DNA from: Flavobacterium celericrescens
GTDB lineage: Bacteria; Bacteroidota; Bacteroidia; Flavobacteriales; Flavobacteriaceae
Assembly: GCF_011392075.1 (NCBI RefSeq)
Contig: NZ_JAAJBV010000004.1
Location: 186,001 to 250,000 of the forward strand
Length of the DNA stretch: 64,000 bases
Direction of reading: 5' to 3'
Below, in pieces: positions 1 to 7,492 of this stretch (position 1 is the first letter of the stretch; each line of letters begins with the position of its first letter). The notes beneath the pieces were generated by a model. The model was not told where the DNA came from. It saw nothing but the letters and a program-made list of their open reading frames with translations, and ran no database searches. Position numbers and translations under genes: made by a program.

Positions 1-454
1 AAGCTTTTATATCTTGATTGAAAACCATTTTTTTAATTCCATAGAGGTAGTTTCTTAAACTTGTTTTAACCAAAGCATTCCAGCCCATTTCATAATTGGC
101 TAATGTGAAATTTGGTCCAGCATCTGCAAAAGTTTCAACACCTTCGTGAGTTAAAATTACTTTTATTTTTTCTCCTAATTCTTCAATTTTCCATGTTAAA
201 ACTGAACTTCCTTTAGATTGTTCTGGATGTGTCCAAGTATGTTGCAACAGTTTGTTTTCTTCAAAATTTAAAACCTTACATTGATGAAGATAAGTAGTTC
301 CATCTGTTTCATAAAAAGAAAATTCATTGCCAATAGAAAGATTGAAATTTGATATATTAAAATACCAAATTTTCATCACTTCTGGATTCGTTATTGCTTC
401 CCATACTTTTTGTTTTTCAGTATCAAAAACAGCTTCTACAGTAATTATAGCCAT
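1..454 (-). CDS. SRPBCC (AHSA1-like) protein, 3' end outside window
   Basis: An open frame on the minus strand starts with ATG at 452-454 and runs without a stop to base 1, giving 151 codons before the edge. The protein opens MAIITVEAVFDTEKQKVWEA and contains the pattern typical of AHSA1/START-like SRPBCC folds: an N-terminal strand, an 'EAITNPEVMKIWYFN' helix-and-loop, a central antiparallel sheet with 'TWTHPEQSKGSSVLTW', and a long C-terminal helix beginning near 'GWNALVKTSLRNYLYG'. Family members are about 140-160 aa, so only a few residues should be missing. Such proteins bind hydrophobic ligands or act as Hsp90-activator-like domains; the ligand cannot be told here. It is divergent from the M23 peptidase operon. 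Confidence 0.75.
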   Translation of the reverse strand, partial: MAIITVEAVFDTEKQKVWEAITNPEVMKIWYFNISNFNLSIGNEFSFYETDGTTYLHQCKVLNFEENKLLQHTWTHPEQSKGSSVLTWKIEELGEKIKVILTHEGVETFADAGPNFTLANYEMGWNALVKTSLRNYLYGIKKMVFNQDIKA

Positions 455-559
455 GGCTTAATTGTTTGATTTTCTTTTTATTAAATATTCTAAAAAAAAT
501 AAAATAGCTTTAGAATGAAACATTTCTTAAATTTGTTCGTATAACTTATGTCACACCAA

Positions 560-567
560 TAAATTTG
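560..567 (+). promoter_or_regulatory. Putative -7 box (TAAATTTG) of the M23 peptidase operon
   Basis: TAAATTTG matches the Bacteroidota TAnnTTTG element and ends 25 bases before the ATG at 593. A TTG at 533-535 lies 24 bases upstream, slightly longer than the usual 17-23. A second TAAATTTG sits at 528-535. Confidence 0.4.
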
Positions 568-592
568 GCACAAAAATAGTATATTTTCATAT

Positions 593-1570
593 ATGTCGAA
601 GGTAAAATATTATTACGATTCAGAAAATTTAGCTTACAAGCGAATTCAAACCCGAAAAAGAAAGAAATTTGCCTATGTGTTGCTGTTTTTGTTGTCTTCG
701 GCATTGTTTGGATTTTTAATTTTTTTACTGTTGATTAATACTAGTTATTTTGAGACACCAAAAGATAAGATACAAGCAAGAGAAATTGAAGCTTTAGCAT
801 TAAATTATAAGGTTTTGAACAAAAAACTAGATTTGATGAATGAAGTTTTAGAAGCAATTGAAAACAGAGATAATAATATTTATAGGATATATTTTAATAC
901 TACTCCAATTTCTGAAGAAGAAAGAAAAGCAGGTTTTGGAGGTGTTAATCGATATAAAGATTTGCAAGGATACAATAATTCTGAGTTGATGGAAAACACG
1001 ACAAAGCGTGTTGATATATTAACGAAAGAATTGGTTATTCAGTCTAAATCATTAGATGAAATTGTAGCTTTGGCCAAACAGAAAGAAAAGTTGTTAGCAG
1101 CAATTCCTGCAATTCAGCCTGTTAAAAATGAAGATTTGAAGCATATGGCTTCCGGATATGGTTATAGAAGTGATCCGTTTACGAAAATTAGAAAATTTCA
1201 TTACGGAATGGATTTTACAGCCCGAACAGGAACGCCAATTTATGCTACTGGAGATGGTGTTGTATATAAAGCAGATGCTTCATTGTCGGGTTATGGGAAT
1301 CATATTGAAATTAATCATGGTTATGGTTATAAAACATTGTATGCTCATTTGAGTAAATACAAATGTCGACCTGGCCAACGTGTAAAAAGAGGTGACATTA
1401 TTGGTTATGTTGGAAGTACAGGACGAAGTCAGGCACCTCATTTGCACTACGAAGTATTTAAAGGTAGTGAACGTGTAAATCCGCTGAATTTTTATTATGG
1501 AAGTATTTCAGCAAAAGAATATATTGAGATTTCAAAATTAGCAAATCAAGAAAACCAATCATTAGACTAA
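593..1570 (+). CDS. M23 family metallopeptidase (LytM-type), membrane-anchored
   Basis: Predicted cell-wall endopeptidase of 325 aa acting in the periplasm. A basic N-terminus and one membrane segment (about residues 26-49) anchor it. A predicted coiled coil (about 60-170) precedes the C-terminal M23 domain (about 185-300). The zinc-site motifs are visible: H203/D207 in HYGMD, H252 in YAHLS, and H283/H285 in HLHYE, so the site looks intact and the protein is probably an active peptidoglycan hydrolase and not an EnvC-like pseudo-enzyme. The stop codon overlaps the start of the MerR gene (TAATG), so the two are translationally coupled. The M23-MerR-LemA-TPM order is a recurrent Flavobacteriia arrangement. 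Confidence 0.9.
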   Translation: MSKVKYYYDSENLAYKRIQTRKRKKFAYVLLFLLSSALFGFLIFLLLINTSYFETPKDKIQAREIEALALNYKVLNKKLDLMNEVLEAIENRDNNIYRIYFNTTPISEEERKAGFGGVNRYKDLQGYNNSELMENTTKRVDILTKELVIQSKSLDEIVALAKQKEKLLAAIPAIQPVKNEDLKHMASGYGYRSDPFTKIRKFHYGMDFTARTGTPIYATGDGVVYKADASLSGYGNHIEINHGYGYKTLYAHLSKYKCRPGQRVKRGDIIGYVGSTGRSQAPHLHYEVFKGSERVNPLNFYYGSISAKEYIEISKLANQENQSLD

Positions 1571-1902
1571 TGCATTTAGAATTAGCACCAAACAAAAGAT
1601 ATTATAGCATTGGCGAAATAGCCAAAGCATTTGATGTAAACGCATCCTTAATTCGTTTTTGGGATAAAGAATTTGACATTCTAAAACCAAAGAAAAACGC
1701 TAAAGGGAATCGAATGTTTACACCAGAAGATGTGAAGAATTTGCAATTGATTTATCATTTGGTGAAAGAGCGTGGATTTACATTAGATGGTGCTAAAACA
1801 CATTTGAAAGAAGGTCAGAAAAAAACATTAGACAAGTTTGATATTATTAATAAACTTGAAACTATAAAAGCACAATTAACAACAATTAAAAATCAACTTT
1901 AA
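1570..1902 (+). CDS. MerR-family transcriptional regulator, short form
   Basis: A 110-aa protein with an N-terminal winged-helix MerR domain: 'YYSIGEIAKAFDVNASLIRFW' forms the HTH (about 11-31), followed by a wing and 'RMFTPEDVKNLQLIYHLVKERGFTLDGA'. After about residue 85 only a short helix remains, which could form the antiparallel dimer coil. There is no effector-binding domain and no Cys cluster, so it is not a metal-sensing MerR. Its ATG shares a base with the stop of the upstream peptidase. Its target is unknown; autoregulation of this operon is a reasonable guess. Confidence 0.85.
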   Translation: MHLELAPNKRYYSIGEIAKAFDVNASLIRFWDKEFDILKPKKNAKGNRMFTPEDVKNLQLIYHLVKERGFTLDGAKTHLKEGQKKTLDKFDIINKLETIKAQLTTIKNQL

Positions 1903-1921
1903 ACAATTAAAATTAGAAATT

Positions 1922-2530
1922 ATGAGAAAATTTTTGCCTTGGATAGTAGTAGGAGGTTTACTTTTGATAGTAGCATTTTGGTATGTGAATATTAAAAATG
2001 GAGCCGTTAAAGTTAATCAAGAAGTAAGTAAAGAATGGGGTAATGTAGAAACCGCTTACCAAAGACGTAATGATTTGATTGGAAATTTAGTTAAAACTGT
2101 AAAAGGAGCAGCTGATTTCGAAAAATCTACTCTTGAAGCAGTAACAAATGCAAGAGCTAGCGCAAGTCAAGTCAAAATAGATCCTTCAAATATGACATCT
2201 GAACAATTAGCTCAATTTAATCAAGCACAAGGAAATTTGAATAGTTCTTTGTCTCGATTATTACTTACAGTTGAAAATTATCCTGATTTAAAAGCAAATC
2301 AAAATTTCTTGAAATTACAGGATGAGTTGGCAAGTACAGAAAATCAAATTTTAACTGCAAGAACTCGTTTTAATGAATCTGTTCAAAAGTATAATAATTA
2401 TATTTTGGTTTTTCCTAACTCAATGTTTTTAGGTAATTATAAAGAAAAACCATATTTTGATGCAGTAGCTGGTGCAGAAAAACCAGTAGATGTTGAGTTT
2501 GATTTTGGAAACGAAAAAGAAGCAAAATAA
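1922..2530 (+). CDS. lemA: LemA family protein
   Basis: A 202-aa protein with one N-terminal membrane segment (about 5-23, FLPWIVVGGLLLIVAFWYV) followed by the helical LemA domain. Recognisable LemA features are 'EVSKEWGNVETAYQRRNDLIGNLV', the 'NARASASQ' stretch, 'YPDLKANQNFLKLQDELASTENQI' and the end motif 'YNNYILVFPNSMFLGNYKEKPYF'. LemA proteins are envelope proteins of unclear biochemical role, often encoded with TPM-domain proteins as here. The stop overlaps the next start (TAATG at 2528-2532), so coupled translation with the TPM gene is expected. Confidence 0.93.
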   Translation: MRKFLPWIVVGGLLLIVAFWYVNIKNGAVKVNQEVSKEWGNVETAYQRRNDLIGNLVKTVKGAADFEKSTLEAVTNARASASQVKIDPSNMTSEQLAQFNQAQGNLNSSLSRLLLTVENYPDLKANQNFLKLQDELASTENQILTARTRFNESVQKYNNYILVFPNSMFLGNYKEKPYFDAVAGAEKPVDVEFDFGNEKEAK

Positions 2531-2967
2531 TGTCAAAAACCGAAGATTTTTTATCAAAAGCAGAAGAGCAAGAAATTGTTCATGCTATTGTTGAAGCCGA
2601 AAAAAACACTTCGGGAGAGATTCGAGTACACATAGAAGAACATTCAGAAAAATCACCTCTTGACAGAGCTCAGGAGGTTTTTTTTGAATTGAAAATGAAC
2701 GAAACACAAGATAGAAACGGTGTTTTGTTTTATGTGTGTGTTTCTGAAAAAAAGTTTGCTATAATTGGTGATAAAGGTATTAATGAGGTTGTAGAATCTG
2801 ATTTTTGGAATTGTACAAAAGATACAATAATTGCAAGTTTTAAAGAAGGAAAATACAAGAAAGGCTTGGTTGAAGGAATTTTAAGTGCTGGTGAACGATT
2901 GAAAAAATATTTCCCTTATCAATCAGATGATACTAACGAGTTGTCTAACGAAATATCAAGAAGTTAA
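2530..2967 (+). CDS. TPM-domain protein without signal peptide
   Basis: A 145-aa protein with a single TPM (TLP18.3/Psb32/MOLO-1) domain: 'EQEIVHAIVEAEKNTSGEIRVHIEEH' begins the fold, then 'NGVLFYVCVSEKKFAIIGDKGIN' and 'GKYKKGLVEGILSAGERLKKYFP'. It lacks a signal peptide and membrane segment, unlike its downstream paralogue, so it probably faces the cytoplasm or works with LemA at the inner membrane. The role of TPM domains is not settled; some are phosphatase-like. Gene starts and stops overlap on the 5' side, and only one base separates its stop from the next ATG. Confidence 0.88.
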   Translation: MSKTEDFLSKAEEQEIVHAIVEAEKNTSGEIRVHIEEHSEKSPLDRAQEVFFELKMNETQDRNGVLFYVCVSEKKFAIIGDKGINEVVESDFWNCTKDTIIASFKEGKYKKGLVEGILSAGERLKKYFPYQSDDTNELSNEISRS

Positions 2968-2968
2968 T

Positions 2969-3733
2969 ATGAAAAAGTTGTTTTTATTTGTATTAGCTTT
3001 AAATGGAATAGTTGCTCAAGCACAGTTTACTATTCCTGATGTGCCTAGTTTTCAAACGAGTGTTTACGATTATGCAGATGTTTTAAATCCAACAGAGGAA
3101 AAAGAATTAGAAAACAAATTAGTTCGCTACTCGGATTCTACTACAACTCAAATAGTTGTAATTACTGTTGAAGATTTAAAAGGAGAAGATATTGGTATTT
3201 TAACTCCAAAATGGTCCCATGAATGGGGAATTGGTCAGGAAAACGAAGACAACGGAATCCTAATTTTACTTTCTAAAAATGATAGAAAAATTCATATTTC
3301 CTCAGGTTACGGAGTAGAAGATAGATTAACCGCAGGAATCAACGGAGAACTTATTCGAAACGTCATTATTCCAGAATTCAAAGCAGGAAGTTATTATACT
3401 GGTTTAGACAAGGGTGCCGATGCTATTTTTGAAGTTCTAAAAGGAAAATATAAAGGTTCTAGAAAAGAATCGAATAATCCGTTGCCTTTTATACTAATAG
3501 TTATTTTTATTATTATTCTTGTAGTGTTAACTTCAAGAGGAAATAAAGGTGGTGGAAATTATAGAGGTGGAAGCGGTTTAGATTTAGGAGATATCATAAT
3601 CCTTAGTAGCTTAGGAAGAAGTAATGGTGGAGGCTTTGGAGGAGGAAGTTTCGGAGGCGGTTCATCTGGAGGATTTGGTGGCGGCTTCGGCGGTGGCGGA
3701 TTTTCTGGTGGTGGAGCAGGTGGAAGTTGGTAG
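2969..3733 (+). CDS. TPM-domain membrane protein with Gly-rich tail
   Basis: A 254-aa protein. I choose ATG 2969, one base after the preceding stop, because it gives a clean signal peptide (MKKLFLFVLALNGIVAQAQ); an upstream in-frame ATG at 2927 lies inside the previous gene. The TPM domain (about 30-160) has 'VYDYADVLNPTEEKELENKL', 'TQIVVITVEDLKGEDI' and 'NDRKIHISSGYGVEDRLTAG'. A membrane segment (about 171-190, FILIVIFIIILVVL) is followed by a Gly/Ser/Phe-rich tail ending in GGAGGSW, as in many YgcG-like TPM proteins. It is the last gene of the operon and is followed by a strong terminator. Confidence 0.9.
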   Translation: MKKLFLFVLALNGIVAQAQFTIPDVPSFQTSVYDYADVLNPTEEKELENKLVRYSDSTTTQIVVITVEDLKGEDIGILTPKWSHEWGIGQENEDNGILILLSKNDRKIHISSGYGVEDRLTAGINGELIRNVIIPEFKAGSYYTGLDKGADAIFEVLKGKYKGSRKESNNPLPFILIVIFIIILVVLTSRGNKGGGNYRGGSGLDLGDIIILSSLGRSNGGGFGGGSFGGGSSGGFGGGFGGGGFSGGGAGGSW

Positions 3734-3747
3734 TAATATTTTAAAAT

Positions 3748-3777
3748 AAAAAAGGCTTGCAATTGCAAGCCTTTTTT
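3748..3777. terminator. Bidirectional terminator between convergent TPM and Omp28 genes
   Basis: Perfect palindromic stem GGCTTG/CAAGCC with loop CAATTG, flanked by A-run and T-run, so it can work in both directions. It lies between two convergent stop codons (3733 and 3793). Confidence 0.85.
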
Positions 3778-3792
3778 ATTTAGGTAATAATA

Positions 3793-5082
3793 TTATTGAA
3801 TTTCAAATGATTGATTAACATTTGGTCCAGCCTCTCTTGAATTTAGTGCTTTATTTGATGAATCAATGATAAAAGCTACAAAACGTACATTGTTAGCATT
3901 AACATTACTTGGTATAGTATATGAAAATGTTTTAGAAAACTCATCATTAAAGTTTGTACTTCCAGTTACTACTTCGCCTAAGATACTACTAGATAATACA
4001 GCTCTTAAGACATGATCATGCTCAAAGTTGCTAATTGTACTAGTTCCGCCATAGTATGTTGTATAATTGGTTTGATTATAAATCAAGTTGTCTTCTAATG
4101 CATAAACAACCAATTTTAAATTGGTAAAATCTTTACCAAATTTAACTTTAACTTCAATATCCGAAGTGTTGCCTGAAGTAGAAGTAACCATTGCTAATCC
4201 AATTTTTGGATTTGTTCCAGTAGTTAAATTAACAGCTTGAGATACATATGATGGTTCAGGGTAGCTCCATTTTGTTATTCTGTTTAACACAGCAGTTGGA
4301 TAGCCCGTTAATCCAACTTGTGATTCTAATGTTGATGCACCAGAGAAATTATATGGATCAAAACCAGTGCCAGATGTTCTGTGTATAGCAACTACTGTTG
4401 CATCAGTAGTTTGAGTATTTACTTGTTCAATAGCATAAGCAACTCTAGGGCAATAACCACACCATGTACCAGTAAAATCTTCAATAAGTACTCTTTTATT
4501 AAAGTTTATAGAGTTGTTAACTGTAATTTGTATGGTCTGAGAAGTTAGTGTAGTTCCGCCTTGAGTTGTATGAGTTGAATAAACACTAATCACACCACTT
4601 GCAGTTGGAACATAAGTGTTTTGCGCTAATTGAGTACCATTAACAAAAAACAATGAATTGGCAGTTAGATTATATCCATTGTTCCCAATGGTATTGAAGT
4701 TGATTGTTTCACCTATATCTGCTGAAGTTTTATTAGAACTAATAGTTATTGAAGTTAGTGGTGCAGGAGATGCTGAAAACGATACATTTAAATTTGAACT
4801 TGTTACTCCATTAAAAGTAGCTTTTACAGCAAATGACCCAATAACTGAAGAAGTATAAGTATTACCAATAATTGCTGTATTGTTAACATAAAAAACAGCT
4901 TCACTAGTAACATTATTTCCATCTCCATCAGTGGCAGTAAATGTTATTAATTCATTTACATATCTAGAAGCATAATCAGAACTAATGGTTACAGTTGTTG
5001 AACTACCTCCATTCTCATCACTACTACAAGATGTGTAAATTGAGGTGCTTAAAAAAGCAATAACTAATAGGATTTTTTTCAT
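3793..5082 (-). CDS. Omp28-related lipoprotein with thioredoxin-like domain
   Basis: A 429-aa protein. The signal peptide ends in a lipobox with Cys19 (SIYTSC). Residues about 28-190 look like two Ig-like beta domains ('TVTISSDYASRYVNELITF' and 'TSITISSNKTSADIGETINF'). The C-terminal part matches the Omp28 family, a thioredoxin-like fold: 'VLIEDFTGTWCGYCPRVAYA' carries a WCGYCP redox motif (Cys208/Cys211), then 'AIHRTSGTGFDPY' and 'GLTGYPTAVLNR' with the cis-Pro loop. It probably sits at the outer membrane and may handle disulfides. It is divergent from a second thioredoxin-like gene (TlpA type), which suggests a joint function. Confidence 0.85.
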   Translation of the reverse strand: MKKILLVIAFLSTSIYTSCSSDENGGSSTTVTISSDYASRYVNELITFTATDGDGNNVTSEAVFYVNNTAIIGNTYTSSVIGSFAVKATFNGVTSSNLNVSFSASPAPLTSITISSNKTSADIGETINFNTIGNNGYNLTANSLFFVNGTQLAQNTYVPTASGVISVYSTHTTQGGTTLTSQTIQITVNNSINFNKRVLIEDFTGTWCGYCPRVAYAIEQVNTQTTDATVVAIHRTSGTGFDPYNFSGASTLESQVGLTGYPTAVLNRITKWSYPEPSYVSQAVNLTTGTNPKIGLAMVTSTSGNTSDIEVKVKFGKDFTNLKLVVYALEDNLIYNQTNYTTYYGGTSTISNFEHDHVLRAVLSSSILGEVVTGSTNFNDEFSKTFSYTIPSNVNANNVRFVAFIIDSSNKALNSREAGPNVNQSFEIQ

Positions 5083-5185
5083 AATAAATTGATTTGGTTT
5101 GTTGTTGTTAATAAAATTTAGTATTGCAAATAAAACATTTTTTTTAATATAATGTTAAAAATTATATAATAAAAAGTTATTTTTT

Positions 5186-5219
5186 TTGTTGCTAATTATG
5201 ACTTAAATCATTTTATTTG
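5186..5219 (+). promoter_or_regulatory. Putative promoter of the TlpA/DUF6029 operon
   Basis: TTG at 5186-5188 (or 5189-5191) and TTTATTTG at 5212-5219, spaced 23 or 20 bases; the -7 box deviates from TAnnTTTG at one position. The opposite strand has the same variant TTTATTTG at 5127-5134 for the divergent Omp28 gene, so the two units may share a promoter class. Confidence 0.35.
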
Positions 5220-5241
5220 CTCAAATATTAAAACACAACAA

Positions 5242-5715
5242 ATGAAAACATTAGCCCTTTTTTTACTATTTGTTGGGAATTTTATGTATTCTCAACAAGA
5301 ATTTCCTACTGTAAATGTTAAAAGTATTGATGGTGAAACTATTGCTACTTCAAGTTTTAACGAAAAAGATAAATTATATGTCTTTTCTTTTTGGGCAACT
5401 TGGTGCGCACCATGTATTCAAGAATTAGAAGCTATTAGCGAAGTATATGAAGACTGGAAAACACAATTAAATGTTGAAATTATTGCAGTAGCAACAGATG
5501 ATTCTAGAACTCAAAAAAGAGTAAAACCACTAGTTAATGGTAAAGGATGGAGTTATACGGTTCTTTTAGATTCTAATCAGGATTTAAAAAGAAAATTGTC
5601 AATTGCAAATATTCCTTATTTAGTTGTCGTGAAAAATAATCAAATTGTCTTTGTTCAAAATGGCCATACGCCAGGTGCTGAAGAAGAATTATTAGCCAAA
5701 TTAAAAAGTTTATAA
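5242..5715 (+). CDS. TlpA-like thiol-disulfide thioredoxin
   Basis: A 157-aa exported thioredoxin-fold protein: signal peptide about 1-18 (MKTLALFLLFVGNFMYSQ), then a TlpA-type domain with 'FSFWATWCAPCIQELEAI' (CAPC, Cys55/Cys58) and 'SIANIPYLVVVKNNQIVF' containing the conserved cis-proline. The role is probably reduction or oxidation of periplasmic disulfides; CAPC is close to the WCxPC motif of TlpA/ResA reductases. It lies two bases ahead of the DUF6029-type outer-membrane gene and is divergent from the Omp28 gene. Confidence 0.9.
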   Translation: MKTLALFLLFVGNFMYSQQEFPTVNVKSIDGETIATSSFNEKDKLYVFSFWATWCAPCIQELEAISEVYEDWKTQLNVEIIAVATDDSRTQKRVKPLVNGKGWSYTVLLDSNQDLKRKLSIANIPYLVVVKNNQIVFVQNGHTPGAEEELLAKLKSL

Positions 5716-5717
5716 GC

Positions 5718-7445
5718 ATGAAAAAAATTAGTCTAATAATAGCAATTGCATTTAGTGGAATTTCTTTTGGTCAAACAGAAGAAGTTAAAGAAGAAAAAAA
5801 AGGAAACTTTTTTGGAGGTTTTGAATCTAATTCGCAATGGTACACAAATGATAAAAACAGAGAAATTAATCATCCAGAAGATCCGTTTCGTTCAAATAGT
5901 TATTTGAATTTGAATTATAGTTATGGAAGATGGACAGCGGGTATTCAAGGAGAATCTTATGCTCCAAATGCACTTCAAAATTATAATCCAAAATATGATG
6001 AAACCAATGTAGCAACCTATTATTTAAATTATAAATCTAATAAATTAGATGTTACTGCTGGTTATTTTTATGAGCAATTTGGAAGTGGATTACTTTTAAG
6101 AAGCTGGGAGGATCGCTCATTAGGGATTAATAATGCACTTCGAGGAGGAAAAATCACTTATACACCAACAGATAATTTTATGTTTACTGCACTTTATGGA
6201 AGACATAGAAGTGGTTTTGATGTTTCTGGTGGTGATGTGTTTGGATTTAATTCAGATATTAATTTATTTAAGTTGTTAAAAATTGAAAGTTCAGATTTAA
6301 GTGTTGGTTTTTCTTATGTTGGAAGATACGAGGAAACAGATATGATTAATCCAGATTTTGATGAATTAACTAATGCCTATGCCGGTAGATTTAATTTTTC
6401 AAAAGGGAATTTTTATTGGTCTACAGAGTTTAATTATAAGTCAAAAGACGGCGTTTTATATGATTCAAATATTGTAGATGATTATACAAAACCTGGTACC
6501 GCTTTATTAATGAATTTTGGATATTCCAAAAAAGGATTTGGATTAGATGCTACTTTTAGAAGATTAGAAAATATTAGTTTTTATTCTGAAAGAGAACCAG
6601 AAGTTTTAGCGCCAGAAAAAACAAGTATTTATTTCAATGATAAATTGATGAATTTTGTTCCTAGTTTGACTAAGCAACATCATTTTAATTTGGCTAATAT
6701 TTATGTGTATCAAGCGCAATCTTTGGTTTATTTAGATCCTAATAATGGCGTTGGAAAAGCAGGTGAAATAGGTGGTCAAATCGATTTTTATTATGATTTT
6801 GCTAAGACAACTACATTGGGTGGGAAATACGGAACTAAAATTGCTGTTAATTTTAGTAATTGGAATAATTTAAAAGGGGATTACACTTTGTTTCCACCAG
6901 ATTATAAAACAGATTTTTTTGGTTTTGGTAAAAAATATTTTTCTGATTTCAATATAGAGGTTACTAAAAAATTAAGTCCAAAATTAACAAGTTCTTTTGC
7001 GTTTATTAATCAATATTATAATAATCAATATATTACAGGAGCTTCAAATGTAACTGTAAAAACTAATATTTTAGCAGCTGAATTTGATTATAAGTTTTCC
7101 AATGGAAGAGCAGCAAAACTAGCAGTAGAGCATATGTGGGCTGATAACGATAGAAAAAATTGGGCGGCGCTTTTGTTAGAATATAATTTTAATACTAAGT
7201 TTTCAATGTTTGCGTCTGATATGTATAATTATGGATATGACGCAAATGCAAATTTAATAGATCATGAAACAGATCCTTTTGATATTCATTTTTATAATGT
7301 AGGAGGTGCCTATAAAAAAGGAAGTACTCGTTTTGCATTGAATTATGGACGTCAAAGAGGTGGTCTAGTTTGTGCTGGAGGTGTTTGCAGATTTGTTCCG
7401 CCAAGTACAGGACTTGGTTTTACGATTACGACTTCATTTAATTAG
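5718..7445 (+). CDS. Outer-membrane beta-barrel protein, DUF6029-like
   Basis: A 575-aa protein with signal peptide (about 1-18, ending SFGQ). The remainder is a long series of amphipathic strands with aromatic ends, for instance 'SYLNLNYSYGRWTAGIQGES' and 'TYYLNYKSNKLDVTAGYFYEQ', closing with 'TGLGFTITTSFN', as expected for an outer-membrane barrel. I associate it with DUF6029 from memory because that family commonly follows the Omp28/TlpA pair in Bacteroidota; no function is established. An isolated Cys pair near the C-terminus (LVCAGGVCRF) could be a substrate for the thioredoxin partners, which is inference. Confidence 0.75.
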   Translation: MKKISLIIAIAFSGISFGQTEEVKEEKKGNFFGGFESNSQWYTNDKNREINHPEDPFRSNSYLNLNYSYGRWTAGIQGESYAPNALQNYNPKYDETNVATYYLNYKSNKLDVTAGYFYEQFGSGLLLRSWEDRSLGINNALRGGKITYTPTDNFMFTALYGRHRSGFDVSGGDVFGFNSDINLFKLLKIESSDLSVGFSYVGRYEETDMINPDFDELTNAYAGRFNFSKGNFYWSTEFNYKSKDGVLYDSNIVDDYTKPGTALLMNFGYSKKGFGLDATFRRLENISFYSEREPEVLAPEKTSIYFNDKLMNFVPSLTKQHHFNLANIYVYQAQSLVYLDPNNGVGKAGEIGGQIDFYYDFAKTTTLGGKYGTKIAVNFSNWNNLKGDYTLFPPDYKTDFFGFGKKYFSDFNIEVTKKLSPKLTSSFAFINQYYNNQYITGASNVTVKTNILAAEFDYKFSNGRAAKLAVEHMWADNDRKNWAALLLEYNFNTKFSMFASDMYNYGYDANANLIDHETDPFDIHFYNVGGAYKKGSTRFALNYGRQRGGLVCAGGVCRFVPPSTGLGFTITTSFN

Positions 7446-7463
7446 AAATAAGCTATTTTAAGA

Positions 7464-7492
7464 AAAATGCCCCAATTAAAGGGGCATTTTTT
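7464..7492. terminator. Bidirectional terminator
   Basis: Stem AAAATGCCCC / GGGGCATTTT with loop AATTAAA and T-runs on both strands, between convergent stops at 7445 and 7491. Confidence 0.85.

Noticed and set aside
1..6. HindIII site (AAGCTT) at the first base as a cloning junction
   Set aside because: The reading frame continues smoothly to the edge with no vector sequence; the hexamer is common in AT-rich DNA.
3559..3768. Proline-rich minus-strand frame
   Set aside because: It mirrors the Gly-rich tail of the TPM protein and crosses the terminator.
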